Both the position numbers and the translations under genes were made by a program. From NCBI RefSeq assembly GCF_003234445.2, contig NZ_CP126269.1, positions 2,790,001-2,854,000 of the forward strand: a stretch of 64,000 bases of DNA, given 5' to 3'. The notes below the pieces were generated by a model. The model was given only the letters and a program-made list of their open reading frames with translations, did no database searches and was not told where the DNA came from. Below are positions 38,457 through 47,456 of this stretch, piece after piece (position 1 is the stretch's first letter; every line of letters starts with the position of its first letter). The DNA is from Curtobacterium sp. MCLR17_036 (GTDB lineage: Bacteria > Actinomycetota > Actinomycetes > Actinomycetales > Microbacteriaceae).

Positions 38457-39601
38457 GCCCGTCCCCGTGCGGCGTCGACCGCCTCGAGCGGGTGGATGGT
38501 GACCCCGCGGACGACGCGGTTCACCGTGCCGTCCGGGAACGGGTTGTCCGGCGTGCAGCCGAGCCGCACCGAGGCGTGCAGTGCGAGCAGCTGGGCGACG
38601 GCGACGAAGCCGACCGCGCGCAGTCCGTCGTCGAGCCCCTCGGCCTCGGGGAACACGAGGTCGAGGGCGGTCGCCGTCCCGTGCTCGTCGGCACCGACGA
38701 CGACGACCTGGTCCGGCCGGTCGGCACGGATCTCGCGGACGATGTCGTCGTCGTACCGGCGGACCCGCGGGTCCGCGGAGCGGAGCACCACGACGACCGT
38801 CTCGTCGTCGAGGACCGCCTTCGGTCCGTGCCGGAAGCCGAGCGGGGTGTCGTGGAACGCCGCGATGGTGCCGGCGGTCAGTTCGAGGGTCTTCAGCGCG
38901 CACTCCTCGGCGAGTCCGGCGAGGGCGCCGCCGCCGAGGAACACGATGCGTCGGGGCGACCGGTCGAGGATCCGGTCCAGGCCGTCCTCGGCGGCGAGCG
39001 CGCGCGCCCCCGTCGCGACGACGCGGTCGAGCACCGCGGCGTCCGACGGCACGAACGCCAGGAGCGCGGCGAGCAGCATGCTCGAGAAGCTCGAGGTCAT
39101 GGCGAAGCCGGTGTCGTTCGTCTGCGGGGGCATCGTCAGGACGAAGGAGTCCTCGCGGTCCCGGTGACCGACGGCCAGCGCTCCGGTCGGGTCGCAGGTG
39201 ATGACCAGGTGGTGGGCGCTCGGCGCGATCGCGTCGACGAGCTCGGTGGCGGCGGCGCTCTCCGGGCTGTTGCCCGACCGGGCGAACGAGACGAGCAGGA
39301 CGGGGACGTCCTCGGCGAGCACGGTGCGCGGGTCGGCGACGATGTCGGTGCTCGACACCGCGTCGAAGCGACGGTGCAGACGCCCCCGCAGCGACTCGGC
39401 GACGATCCGGCCGACGAAGGCCGACGTGCCGGCGCCGGTCAGGACGACACGGGTGCGCGGGTCGCGCAGTGCCCGCTCGAGGAAGGCGTCGAGCGGGCCG
39501 CGCGCCTGGTCGAGGAGCACGGCGAGGTCGCGCCATGCCCGGGGCTGCTGGTGGATCTCGCCGAGGGTGGCGCTGGACGGGGTGGTGACGTCGGTGGTCA
39601 C
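38453..39601 (-). CDS. SIS-domain protein, AgaS-like sugar-phosphate isomerase/deaminase
   Basis: 382-residue protein with two SIS domains. Domain 1 (about 25-195) has VVLTGAGTSAFVGRIVAESL and VSFARSGNSPES, the phosphosugar-binding Ser/Thr loops; domain 2 (about 205-375) has FLGGGALAGLAEECALKTLELT and FRHGPKAV. Length and layout match AgaS (galactosamine-6-phosphate deaminase/isomerase) and the isomerase half of glucosamine-6-phosphate synthase; no glutaminase domain is present. GTG 39601 has an AAGGAA ribosome site. It is co-transcribed with sugar permeases and the NAGK-like kinase, suggesting kinase then deamination of an imported amino sugar. Confidence 0.88.
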   Translation of the reverse strand: MTTDVTTPSSATLGEIHQQPRAWRDLAVLLDQARGPLDAFLERALRDPRTRVVLTGAGTSAFVGRIVAESLRGRLHRRFDAVSSTDIVADPRTVLAEDVPVLLVSFARSGNSPESAAATELVDAIAPSAHHLVITCDPTGALAVGHRDREDSFVLTMPPQTNDTGFAMTSSFSSMLLAALLAFVPSDAAVLDRVVATGARALAAEDGLDRILDRSPRRIVFLGGGALAGLAEECALKTLELTAGTIAAFHDTPLGFRHGPKAVLDDETVVVVLRSADPRVRRYDDDIVREIRADRPDQVVVVGADEHGTATALDLVFPEAEGLDDGLRAVGFVAVAQLLALHASVRLGCTPDNPFPDGTVNRVVRGVTIHPLEAVDAARGRA

Positions 39602-39640
39602 GGGGTTCCTTTCCGGGGTGCAACGGGACGGGGGCGGGCG

Positions 39641-40543
39641 TCAGCCCTTGAGGCCCGCCGACGCCATCGTCGCGACGAACTGCTTCTGGGCGACCAGGAA
39701 CAGGAGGATGAGCGGGAGCGTGGCGACCACGTTCCCCGCCATGAGCAACGACCAGTCCGTGCGACGGACGCCCTGGAAGTTGGTCAGGCCGAGCTGGAGC
39801 GTGAAGGCGTGGTCGTTGTTGATGGCCACGAGCGGCCAGACCAGGTCGTTCCACGACCCGAGCAGCGTGAAGATCGCGAGCGTCGCCAGGGCGGGACGGG
39901 CGAGCGGCAGGACGATCCGGAAGAACACCTGCAGGCGGTTGCAGCCGTCGATCATGCCGGCTTCCTCGAGCTCCGCCGGCAGCGACAGGAAGAACTGGCG
40001 CATGAGGAAGATGCCGAACGCGGATGCGAGCCACGGGACGATCGCGGCGCCGAGGTGGTCGACGAGGTGCAGCCGGGCGAACATGACGTACGTCGGGATC
40101 ATGAGCAGCTGCGACGGGATCATGATCGTCGCGAGGATCGCGAGGAACCCGAAGGTGCGTCCGGGGAACCGCAGCCGCGCGAAGCCGTAGCCCGCGAGCG
40201 AGCAGAGCACCAGGTGCGACGCGATGGCCGACGCCGACACGATGACCGTGTTGAGCAGCCAGTGCAGGATGTCCGACTCGGCGAACAGGCGCGAGTAGCC
40301 GCCGAGGGTGAACTGCGTCGGGATGAACGACGGCGGGAACTTGTTGATCTCGGACGCCGGCTCGATCGAGGTGAGGAACATCTCGACGAACGGCAGCAGG
40401 AAGAGCACCGACACCGGCAGCAGGAGCAGGTGCCACGGGCTGAACGGCCAGCGGCGTCGACGGCGTGTGGTCGTGCTCGGGCGGGCGGCGACGACGGCGT
40501 CCCGCCGCAGCGGGGTGTCGAGGACCCGGGTCTCGGTGGACAT
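39641..40543 (-). CDS. Sugar ABC transporter permease, MalG type (cluster 2)
   Basis: 300-residue six-helix permease. A basic N-terminus with TTTRRRRRWPFSPWH is followed by the first helix. The EAA loop is EEAGMIDGCNRLQVFFRIVL. The start ATG at 40543 overlaps the stop of the MalF-type gene by one base (TGATG), so translation is coupled. It ends 40 bp before the SIS gene. No ATPase gene lies in the operon. Substrate is probably an alpha-galactoside or amino-sugar glycoside judging by the linked glycosidases. Confidence 0.93.
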   Translation of the reverse strand: MSTETRVLDTPLRRDAVVAARPSTTTRRRRRWPFSPWHLLLLPVSVLFLLPFVEMFLTSIEPASEINKFPPSFIPTQFTLGGYSRLFAESDILHWLLNTVIVSASAIASHLVLCSLAGYGFARLRFPGRTFGFLAILATIMIPSQLLMIPTYVMFARLHLVDHLGAAIVPWLASAFGIFLMRQFFLSLPAELEEAGMIDGCNRLQVFFRIVLPLARPALATLAIFTLLGSWNDLVWPLVAINNDHAFTLQLGLTNFQGVRRTDWSLLMAGNVVATLPLILLFLVAQKQFVATMASAGLKG

Positions 40544-41502
40544 CAGAGCGAGCTCCTTCCGGCGCGCCGCTGCACGAGCGTGACGACGACGGTGGCGACG
40601 AGGGTGACGAAGAACATCCCGTAGGCGATGGCCGAGCCGTACCCGAACTGCAGGTTCTGGAACGCGGTCTTCCACAGGAAGTAGACGATGGTCTGCGTGG
40701 CGTCGAGGGGCCCGCCGCGGGTGGTGGCGTAGACGAGGTCGAAGAGCTGGATCGCCTGCAGGGTCTGGTAGATGGCGACGAACGCGGTCACCGGGCCGAG
40801 GTGCGGCCAGACCACGCGCCAGAAGGTCTGCCAGGCGTTCGCACCGTCGATCCGGGCGGCCTCGATGACGTCACCGGGGACGTCCTGCAGGGCCGCCAGG
40901 TAGATCACCGTGGTGAACGCGGCCTGCCCCCACAGCGACATGATGACGATGACGAGCATCGCCTCGCTGCGGTCCTCCAACCAGCCCTGCTGGGGCAGGT
41001 GCAGGACCCGGAGCACGTTGTTCACGATGCCGAACTGCGGGCTGAACAGGTAGGTGGTGAGGATGCCGGTCGCCGCGGCCGAGGCGACGAACGGCACGAA
41101 GATCGCGGTGCGGTAGAGCCCGATGAACCGGATCCGGCGGTTGAGCGCGACGGCGAGTGCGAGCCCGAGCAGCAGCGAGGCCGGCACGAACAGCACCGTG
41201 TAGAGCACGGTGTGCATCACCGCGGCACGCACGCCGTCGTCGGTGACGAGGTCCGCGTAGTTCTGGCCGCCGATGAACGTCGCCGGGCTGAAGCCGTCCC
41301 AGCTCTGGAACGACAGGAGGAGCGCCCAGGCGCCGGGGAACAGGGTGAGCCCGAGGACGATGACGAGCGCCGGGGCGACGAAGCCCCAGCCCGCCAGGCC
41401 CTCGCGGACGGCGCCGGCGGAGCGACGACGACGACGTCGGCCGGAGCCGGGCCCGTCCGGCTGCTCCGTGTGCTCGGCGGGGCGGAGTGCGAAGGTGGTC
41501 AT
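40543..41502 (-). CDS. Sugar ABC transporter permease, MalF type (cluster 2)
   Basis: 319-residue six-helix permease. The cytosolic N-terminal 45 residues are basic (GSGRRRRRRSAGAV). The EAA loop reads EAARIDGANAWQTFWRVVW. It follows the binding-protein gene by 8 bp and overlaps the MalG-type start. It forms the membrane channel with the MalG-type subunit and docks the binding protein encoded upstream. Confidence 0.93.
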   Translation of the reverse strand: MTTFALRPAEHTEQPDGPGSGRRRRRRSAGAVREGLAGWGFVAPALVIVLGLTLFPGAWALLLSFQSWDGFSPATFIGGQNYADLVTDDGVRAAVMHTVLYTVLFVPASLLLGLALAVALNRRIRFIGLYRTAIFVPFVASAAATGILTTYLFSPQFGIVNNVLRVLHLPQQGWLEDRSEAMLVIVIMSLWGQAAFTTVIYLAALQDVPGDVIEAARIDGANAWQTFWRVVWPHLGPVTAFVAIYQTLQAIQLFDLVYATTRGGPLDATQTIVYFLWKTAFQNLQFGYGSAIAYGMFFVTLVATVVVTLVQRRAGRSSL

Positions 41503-41510
41503 GGGTGCTC

Positions 41511-42854
41511 CTAGCCTTGGCGGAGTGCCTTGTCGGCGGCGTCGCTCGCCTGCCGGAGTGCGGTCTTCGGGTCGCCGTCGCCCTGCAGCACGTGCGCGAC
41601 CGCGTTGCCGAACGCCTCGGAGAGGCCGTTGTAGCCGGGCACGGTCGGACGGGTCTGCTTCGCGTTCGCGGAGTTCTCCTGCATGACGTCGAGGCCGGGG
41701 AGCGCCTTCGCCTGCTGCAGGAAGGCCTCACTGGTCGCCTCGCTCGAACGCAGCGGCAGGTTGCCGACGGCGACGTTGAAGCGTTCGTCCTGCTCCTTCG
41801 CGGTCAACCACTTCACGAAGTCCGTGGCCCAGTAGGCGCGGTTGACGTCCTTGTTGTCGAACAGCGTCCAGAGGTCGGGGCCGGACACCGTCTGGTGGTC
41901 CCCGTCGGTCCCCGGCAGCTGGACGACCCCGTACGAGGTCCCGGCGGTCTGCAGCGCGGACAGCTCCCACGGGCCGGAGGTGATCATGCCGATGCGGTCG
42001 CTCTCGAAGAGCTGCGCGAACTTCGTGTCCGTCTGGTCGAGGTAGACGCTCCGGTCCTCGACCGCCATGTCGCGGAGGAACGAGAGCGCGTCCACGCCGG
42101 CGGCCGAGTCGAACGCCGCCTGCTTGCCGTCCTCACTGAGGATCGCCCCGCCGTTCTGCCAGAGGTGCGGCCACATCTGCCACGTGGTCTCCTCGCTGCC
42201 GGACACCGAGTAGCCGTACCCGAAGGTGTTGCTGTCCTTCTCGGTAAGCTGCTTCGCGGCCTTGCGGAAGTCCTCCCACGTCCAGTCGGCGGTCGGGTAC
42301 GCGACACCGGCCCGGTCGAACACGGTAGTGTTGTAGAGCAGCGAGATGTTGTCGACGACCGCGGGGAACCCGATCACCTTGCCGCCCGTGGGCTGGGCGG
42401 TGTTTCGTGCGGCCTGGGTGAACTCGTCCCAGGCGACGTCCGGCTCCTCGATGGTGTCGCGGAGGTCGAGCGTGCGGTCCGAGCGTTCGAGCTGGCTCGC
42501 CCACGACCCGAACGTGTACGAGATGTCCGGTGAGTCGTTGCCGGCGAAGGACGCCGCGAGCTTCTGCAGCAGCTCGTCCGTCGAGGACGCACCCGGCGAC
42601 ATGTCGATCGTCACGTTCGGGTGGTCGTCCTCGTACTCGTCGACGAGCGCCTGCAGGAGCTTCTCGGCCTGGTCGCTCTGTCCCGACCACATGGTCAGGT
42701 GCACGGGGGCCGAGGTGTCGAGCGTCGTCGCACCCTGCGTGGCGCAGCCGGCGAGCGCCGAGCCGACGACCGTCAGGACGGCGGCCGCCGCGGTCCAGCG
42801 CGCGCGGCGCCGACCGGGGCCGGTCGGGGTGGCGCGGGTTCCTCTTCGTGTCAC
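41511..42854 (-). CDS. Sugar ABC transporter substrate-binding lipoprotein (cluster 2)
   Basis: 447-residue solute-binding protein with an Arg-rich n-region, hydrophobic core and lipobox LAGC at about residue 36. The mature part shows the UgpB/RafE-like segments HLTMWSGQSDQAEKLLQALV and GMITSGPWELSALQTAGTSY. The GTG start at 42854 has a GGAG Shine-Dalgarno 7 nt upstream. It is the second gene of the operon, 46 bp after the GH4 glycosidase. It captures an oligosaccharide or glycoside for import by the following permeases. Confidence 0.93.
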   Translation of the reverse strand: MTRRGTRATPTGPGRRRARWTAAAAVLTVVGSALAGCATQGATTLDTSAPVHLTMWSGQSDQAEKLLQALVDEYEDDHPNVTIDMSPGASSTDELLQKLAASFAGNDSPDISYTFGSWASQLERSDRTLDLRDTIEEPDVAWDEFTQAARNTAQPTGGKVIGFPAVVDNISLLYNTTVFDRAGVAYPTADWTWEDFRKAAKQLTEKDSNTFGYGYSVSGSEETTWQMWPHLWQNGGAILSEDGKQAAFDSAAGVDALSFLRDMAVEDRSVYLDQTDTKFAQLFESDRIGMITSGPWELSALQTAGTSYGVVQLPGTDGDHQTVSGPDLWTLFDNKDVNRAYWATDFVKWLTAKEQDERFNVAVGNLPLRSSEATSEAFLQQAKALPGLDVMQENSANAKQTRPTVPGYNGLSEAFGNAVAHVLQGDGDPKTALRQASDAADKALRQG

Positions 42855-42900
42855 TGCGGACTCCTTCGTCGTCGCGTGCGTCGGTCGGTCGGCGCCGTCG

Positions 42901-44217
42901 TCAGACGGCGGCCGGGTCGAGCTGCACCCGGAGCGGCTCCGGCAGCAGGTCGCCGTGGGCGGCCACCAGCTCGTTGCAGAGGTCCCAGATCTGCGCGGGC
43001 GTCAGCGTCGACGACGCGTTCGGGTCGACGAGGACGGCCTGGCGGAGCGCGAGCGGGTCGCCGTCGCGTGCGGCCTGGATCGTGAGCTCGTTGACCGAGA
43101 CGTACGAGCGGTTGAGCGCGGCCGCCGCCGTGGGCAGCGCCCCCATCGGCTGCGGGGCGATCCCCGCGGCGCCGACGGTCGTCGGGACCTCGACGACGCA
43201 GCCGTCCGGCAGGTTGTCGATGAGCCCGTGGTTCACGACGTTGGCGTGGATCTCCCGCTCGGTGCCCGTGGCCAGGGAGTGGATCACCTGGGGCGCGTAC
43301 TCGGCGGCGCCCTGCTCGAGTTCGAGCGGTTCGCCGTTCGCCAGCGCGCGCTCCGCCGCCTGGAACTCGGCGAGGTTCTCCTCCGAGATCCCGACGTACT
43401 CGAGCGGCTGCAGGCGGAAGCGGTCGATCTGCTCGGCGGACCGCAGGAACCACGGCAGGTACTCCGACGAGTGCTCGCTCGTCTCGGTGGGGTACGCGCC
43501 GATGCGTCGGAAGATCTCCACGCGCACCCGGCGCTGCAGCTCGGGGTCCTGCCGGATCCGCTCGCGCAGGCGGGGGTAGAGGTCCTCGCCGTCGTGCGTC
43601 CAGTCGAGGAGCCACGCCTGGTGGTTGACGCCGGCGGCCCGGAACCGGGTGTCGTCGACGTGCAGGCCGAGGAGCTCGGCGAGGTCGTTCGCCGTCCAGT
43701 AGACGCTGTGGCAGAGGCCGAGGGTCGTGATCTCGGGGGCGACGACGTTCGCCCACCAGACGTTCATCGCCATCGGGTTCGTGTAGTTCAGCAGGACCGC
43801 GCCCGGGGCGACGGCCCGCATGTCCTCGAGCAGGCCGGTCAGGAACGGGAAGGTGCGGAGTGCACGGAACACGCCGCCGACACCGGTGGTGTCGCCGATG
43901 GTCTGCTGCAGTCCGTGCCGCGCCGGGATCTCCAGGTCGAGCCGGGTCGCGTCGACGCCGCCGATCTGCACCATGTTGACGACGAAGTCGACGTCGGCGA
44001 GTGCGCGGCGGCGGTCGGTCGTCGCGGTCACCTGGACCGGTCGACCGAACCGCTCGCTCACCTGGTGGGCGGTCCCCTCGGCGACGGCGAGCCGCCGTTC
44101 GTCCACGTCGTGGAGTCGGAGGTCGAGCGGGGGCAGGTCCTCGAAGCCGAGGAGGTCGGCGAGCAGCTGTCGGGTGAAGACGACGCTGCCGGCACCGATG
44201 AACGCAACACGGGTCAT
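42901..44217 (-). CDS. Glycoside hydrolase family 4 enzyme (alpha-galactosidase-type)
   Basis: 438-residue cytosolic glycosidase of GH4, the NAD+- and Mn2+-dependent family that acts by oxidation-elimination. The N-terminal Rossmann motif VAFIGAGSVVFTRQLLADLL binds NAD; NYTNPMAMN is the sugar-contacting segment; the metal ligands are Cys in LGLCHSV and His in AGVNHQAW. The length and the CHSV form resemble MelA alpha-galactosidases more than phospho-glucosidases. First gene of the cluster-2 operon, divergent from the DeoR regulator with 84 bp between. A GH36 enzyme beyond the regulator provides a second alpha-galactosidase fold. Confidence 0.92.
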   Translation of the reverse strand: MTRVAFIGAGSVVFTRQLLADLLGFEDLPPLDLRLHDVDERRLAVAEGTAHQVSERFGRPVQVTATTDRRRALADVDFVVNMVQIGGVDATRLDLEIPARHGLQQTIGDTTGVGGVFRALRTFPFLTGLLEDMRAVAPGAVLLNYTNPMAMNVWWANVVAPEITTLGLCHSVYWTANDLAELLGLHVDDTRFRAAGVNHQAWLLDWTHDGEDLYPRLRERIRQDPELQRRVRVEIFRRIGAYPTETSEHSSEYLPWFLRSAEQIDRFRLQPLEYVGISEENLAEFQAAERALANGEPLELEQGAAEYAPQVIHSLATGTEREIHANVVNHGLIDNLPDGCVVEVPTTVGAAGIAPQPMGALPTAAAALNRSYVSVNELTIQAARDGDPLALRQAVLVDPNASSTLTPAQIWDLCNELVAAHGDLLPEPLRVQLDPAAV

Positions 44218-44301
44218 GCTCAGGAATCATGGAGTGGAATCGCCGTTCGTCCAACATTCCGAGCGAAACGATCAGAATGACTGACCGCTACGATCGCACT
44301 C
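44218..44301. promoter_or_regulatory. Divergent promoter region of the GH4 operon and DeoR gene
   Basis: 84 bp. On the plus strand TACGAT (44289-44294) is a -10 for the DeoR gene, 7 nt before its GTG. The centre contains GTTCG and CGAAAC segments (44247-44271) that read TCGTTTCGCTCGG on the other strand, similar to T/C-rich DeoR operator units. The operator assignment is tentative. Confidence 0.45.
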
Positions 44302-45141
44302 GTGATCGATGACCGCTCCTCGTCGCCGTCGCCGACGTCCCCCGCCTCCGGGTCGGGCAAGCGGTCGCGGCGCATGCTCGCCGTGCTCGAACTGCTGTCC
44401 GAGCAGGGCGCCGTCTCGCTGCAGGACCTCGTCACGTCGCTCGGGGTGTCCGCCGCGACGGCCCGCCGCGACCTCGCCGACCTCGAGCAGCAGGGGCTGC
44501 TGACCCGCACGCACGGCGGTGCCCGGATCGCGGTCCCGACGGCCGAGATCCCGGTCCGGCTGCGCGAAGGGCGCTCGCAGGCCGTCAAGCAGCGCATCGG
44601 ACGGGCGGCGGCAGCGCTGCTGCCGGACGGCCCGTTGGCCGTGGCGATCGGCGGCGGCACCACGGCCGCGACGGTCGCCCGGTCCCTGGTCTTCCGGAAC
44701 GGCCTGACCATCGTCACGAACTCGCTGACGACCGCCGGCGAGATCGGTGCGCGGCCGAACCTGCGGGTCGTGATGACCGGTGGCACCATCCGACCGCACT
44801 CGTTCGAACTCGTCGGGGTCCTGGCCGAGAACGCGTTTGGCGCGATGAACGTCGGGGCCGCCTTTGTCGGGATGGACGGGGTCAGCGCCGCCGGCGGTGC
44901 CACCACGCACGACGAGATCGAGGCGAGGACGAACGCCGCGATGCTCCGCAACGCACAGCGCACGATCGTCGTCGCCGACTCGTCGAAGATCGGCCGGACC
45001 ACGCTCGCGCCGGTCGTCGGCATGCAGGACGTGCACGACCTGGTCACCGACGACGGCGCCGACCGGGCCGAGCTCGGACGCATCGCGGACCTCGGCGTGC
45101 GGGTGCACGTCGTCGCGAGCCAGACGTCCGACCCGCGCTGA
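44302..45141 (+). CDS. DeoR/GlpR-family transcriptional regulator
   Basis: 279-residue repressor. The DeoR helix-turn-helix is at about 22-75 (RMLAVLELLSEQGAVSLQDL, then TSLGVSAATARRDLADLEQQ, then GLLTRTHGGA). The C-terminal sensor domain is an isomerase-like fold with GGGTTAATVAR and DSSKIGRTT, where phosphorylated sugars bind in the family. It is divergent from the GH4 operon and 105 bp upstream of GH36, the expected place for the local repressor; phosphosugar produced by the NAGK-like kinase is a plausible inducer. The GTG is supported by TACGAT 7 nt upstream. Confidence 0.92.
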   Translation: MIDDRSSSPSPTSPASGSGKRSRRMLAVLELLSEQGAVSLQDLVTSLGVSAATARRDLADLEQQGLLTRTHGGARIAVPTAEIPVRLREGRSQAVKQRIGRAAAALLPDGPLAVAIGGGTTAATVARSLVFRNGLTIVTNSLTTAGEIGARPNLRVVMTGGTIRPHSFELVGVLAENAFGAMNVGAAFVGMDGVSAAGGATTHDEIEARTNAAMLRNAQRTIVVADSSKIGRTTLAPVVGMQDVHDLVTDDGADRAELGRIADLGVRVHVVASQTSDPR

Positions 45142-45233
45142 CCGCGCCGCGGGGTCGCGGGGTCGCGGGACCGATCGCGCAGACCGACTGCGCACCTGTC
45201 CGTCGGCGCTGGTCGTGGCGTGACCGGCGACGG

Positions 45234-45239
45234 CATACT
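45234..45239 (+). promoter_or_regulatory. -10 box of a leaderless promoter for the GH36 gene
   Basis: CATACT, 7 nt before GTG 45247. It lies downstream of the alternative GTG at 45220, favouring the shorter protein. Confidence 0.5.
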
Positions 45240-45246
45240 GCCGACC

Positions 45247-46785
45247 GTGCACCACGACGACGCCCCGGCCCAGCAGCTCCCCCGGACCGCACGGACCGTG
45301 CGCCTGCTCACGTCCGGTCCGGACGACCCGACCGCGACCCCGGTGGCGGGCGGCTGGCTGCTCGACCCGGGCCCGCTCACCGTCGAGCACGACGGCGAGG
45401 CGGTCGAGGTCCACCGGCACGGCTGGACCTCGTGGTCGCCGACCGGGTGGACGCCGATCGGTGACGCACCCCTGCGCATCGCCGGCGACCCCGACCGGAC
45501 GGTGACCGCCGACGACGCGGCCAACGACACCCCGGACCGGCACGAGGGCAACGGCGCCGTCGCCGTCGCCCTGGCCGACGGCCGGGTCGTGCTGCTCGGT
45601 GCCGTCGGACTCGGGCTCCCCCGCGCCGGGGCCGACGGTACGCGCCTGTGGGGCCGCACCGAGGACGCCGGCGGGCAGTGGTTCCTCGCCGTCGGCGACG
45701 AGGCTGGCGTGTTCGACGCCTACGCCGCGCAGCTCGCCGCCCACTTCGGCTCGTCGCCCGACGCCGGCTCCGTGTCGACCGTCTGGTGCAGCTGGTACTC
45801 GTTCTTCGAGGACATCGACGCCGAGCGGATCGAGCAGTCCGTCGACGCCCTCGGCGACCTGCCGTTCGACGTCGTCCAGGTCGACGACGGCTGGGAGGAG
45901 ATCGTCGGCGACTGGATGCCGAACGCGGACTTCCCCGACGGCCTCGCACCGATCGCCGAACGGATCGCGGCACGCGGTTCGCGACCCGGCCTGTGGCTCG
46001 CGCCGTTCATCTGCCTGCCCGACTCCCGCACGGCGCTCGAGCACCCGGACTGGCTCGTCCAGCGCGAGGACGGCGAGGGCCCGATCGTCGCCGGCCACAA
46101 CTGGGACACCCACTACTGGGCGCTCGACACGACGCTGCCGGCCGTCCAGGAGCACCTGACCGACGTGTTCCGTGCCGTCGTCGGCTGGGGCTTCCGGTAC
46201 CTGAAGCTCGACTTCCTGTCCGCAGCGGCCCTGCGGGGCGTCCGCCACCGGGCCGGCGACCGCGAACGGGTCTACCGCGACGCGATCACGCTCGTCCGCC
46301 GGGTGGTCGGCGACGACGTGCACCTGCTCGGCTGCGGCGCGCCGATGCTCGCGTCGATCGGTGTGCTCGACGCGATGCGCGCCGGACCCGACACCGCCTC
46401 GTTCTGGAAGGACGACGCCACCGTCCCCGACCCGAGCCACGAAGGCGGTCTCAACGGGCTCATCGGCCCGCTGGAGCGCTCCTGGATGCACCCGCTGTAC
46501 CGGATCGACCCGGACGTCGTGTCCTTCCGCGCCGGCGCCGGGACCCTCGACGCCGACCAGCGCGCCCTGCTCGCCGACCTCGCCCGCGTCTGCGGCTTCC
46601 GGTCCACCTCGGATCCGGTGCAGCAGCTCGCGCCCCGGGAACGCGCCGACCTCGCGTCGTTCCTCGGCCACCAGCCGCGGGTGCGCCGGCTCGACCGGTA
46701 CCGCTTCGCGGTCGACGAGCGCGTCGTCGACTTCCGTCCGGCGGTCGCCGAGGCACGTGTCGGCCGGGAGGCACTGGGTCGCTGA
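45247..46785 (+). CDS. Glycoside hydrolase family 36 alpha-galactosidase-like enzyme
   Basis: 512-residue cytosolic enzyme of the GH36/GH27 clan. The (beta/alpha)8 domain begins at about 170 with VWCSWYSFFEDI; VVQVDDGWEEIVGDW follows; the nucleophile Asp lies in FRYLKLDFLSAA and the acid/base Asp in LDAMRAGPDTASFW. The first 160 residues form the N-terminal beta domain, which is shorter than in large GH36 enzymes. It retains hydrolysis of alpha-linked galactose or N-acetylgalactosamine. Start 45247 is preferred on -10 spacing. With GH4, the importer, kinase and AgaS it forms a regulated alpha-galactoside or amino-galactoside utilisation locus. Confidence 0.9.
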   Translation: MHHDDAPAQQLPRTARTVRLLTSGPDDPTATPVAGGWLLDPGPLTVEHDGEAVEVHRHGWTSWSPTGWTPIGDAPLRIAGDPDRTVTADDAANDTPDRHEGNGAVAVALADGRVVLLGAVGLGLPRAGADGTRLWGRTEDAGGQWFLAVGDEAGVFDAYAAQLAAHFGSSPDAGSVSTVWCSWYSFFEDIDAERIEQSVDALGDLPFDVVQVDDGWEEIVGDWMPNADFPDGLAPIAERIAARGSRPGLWLAPFICLPDSRTALEHPDWLVQREDGEGPIVAGHNWDTHYWALDTTLPAVQEHLTDVFRAVVGWGFRYLKLDFLSAAALRGVRHRAGDRERVYRDAITLVRRVVGDDVHLLGCGAPMLASIGVLDAMRAGPDTASFWKDDATVPDPSHEGGLNGLIGPLERSWMHPLYRIDPDVVSFRAGAGTLDADQRALLADLARVCGFRSTSDPVQQLAPRERADLASFLGHQPRVRRLDRYRFAVDERVVDFRPAVAEARVGREALGR

Positions 46786-46791
46786 CCGCCG

Positions 46792-46797
46792 TAGGGT
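46792..46797 (+). promoter_or_regulatory. -10 box upstream of the small membrane protein at 46804
   Basis: TAGGGT, 6 nt before GTG 46804, just past the GH36 stop. Confidence 0.5.
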
Positions 46798-46803
46798 GAC
46801 GGT

Positions 46804-47058
46804 GTGCAGAGCATCGGTCCGCTCCTCCGCCTCTGGATCCTCGGGTTCGCAGCCCTGGCGGTCTGGCTGCTGGCGACCGCCGACGGTCGCCTCTCGCGGA
46901 TGCTCATGGGGGTCGGGTGCGCGCTGCTCGCCGTCGCCGCGTCCGTCTGGCAGGTCCTCGCCGACCGAGCCGCCCGCAACCGGCAGCTCGACCAGGCGGT
47001 CGCCCGCAAGGACGAGTGGGAGGCGGAGCACGGTGCGTCGGAGGAGTCCGAGCAGTGA
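46804..47058 (+). CDS. Small membrane protein, unknown function
   Basis: 84-residue protein. Two hydrophobic helices (LLRLWILGFAALAVWLLA and MLMGVGCALLAVAASVW) are followed by a charged, helix-forming tail (DRAARNRQLDQAVARKDEWE) that could form a short coiled coil. No family recognised. The GTG start is backed by a leaderless TAGGGT-6-GTG signal. Its stop overlaps the next gene's start by 3-4 bp, so the two are co-translated and may interact in the membrane. Confidence 0.7.
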   Translation: MQSIGPLLRLWILGFAALAVWLLATADGRLSRMLMGVGCALLAVAASVWQVLADRAARNRQLDQAVARKDEWEAEHGASEESEQ

Positions 47059-47453
47059 CGGCCACCGAGCACACCGAGCGGGGCACCGGCTGGACCGCCA
47101 CGGGCTGGGCGGTGCTGTTCTGGCTGACCGCCGGGTCCGGCGTCGTCGCAGGCTTCCTGACGTGGCTGTTCCTGTACCTCGCGTCCGACGTCGACAACTG
47201 CAGCACGGCCGACGACTTCTCGGACCCGCACGAGGGGGCGGTGACGCTCGGGCTGCCGGTCGCCGTCGGGGCACACCTGCTCGGTCTGCTCCTGCTCCTG
47301 ATGGCGGCCCGGGTCGCCCGGCACGACCGTCGCTCCGCGGTCCGGTTCGCGCTCGTCGCCCTGGTCGCGACCTCGCTGGTCGGTCTGGCGGGCCTCCTCG
47401 CGCTGACCGGCGGCGACCTGCTGGTGCCGTACCCGCAGCCGTTCCTGCCGTGA
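47055..47453 (+). CDS. Four-helix membrane protein, unknown function
   Basis: 132-residue protein with three to four hydrophobic helices (about 20-45, 68-88, 95-120) and an acidic loop containing DVDNCSTADDFSDPHEG between the first two. No domain recognised. GTG 47055 overlaps the stop of the previous gene, indicating a two-gene unit. It ends 3 bp before the stop of the convergent GrpB gene. The lone Cys in the extracytoplasmic loop is not obviously functional. Confidence 0.7.
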   Translation: MTATEHTERGTGWTATGWAVLFWLTAGSGVVAGFLTWLFLYLASDVDNCSTADDFSDPHEGAVTLGLPVAVGAHLLGLLLLLMAARVARHDRRSAVRFALVALVATSLVGLAGLLALTGGDLLVPYPQPFLP

Positions 47454-47456
47454 CCG

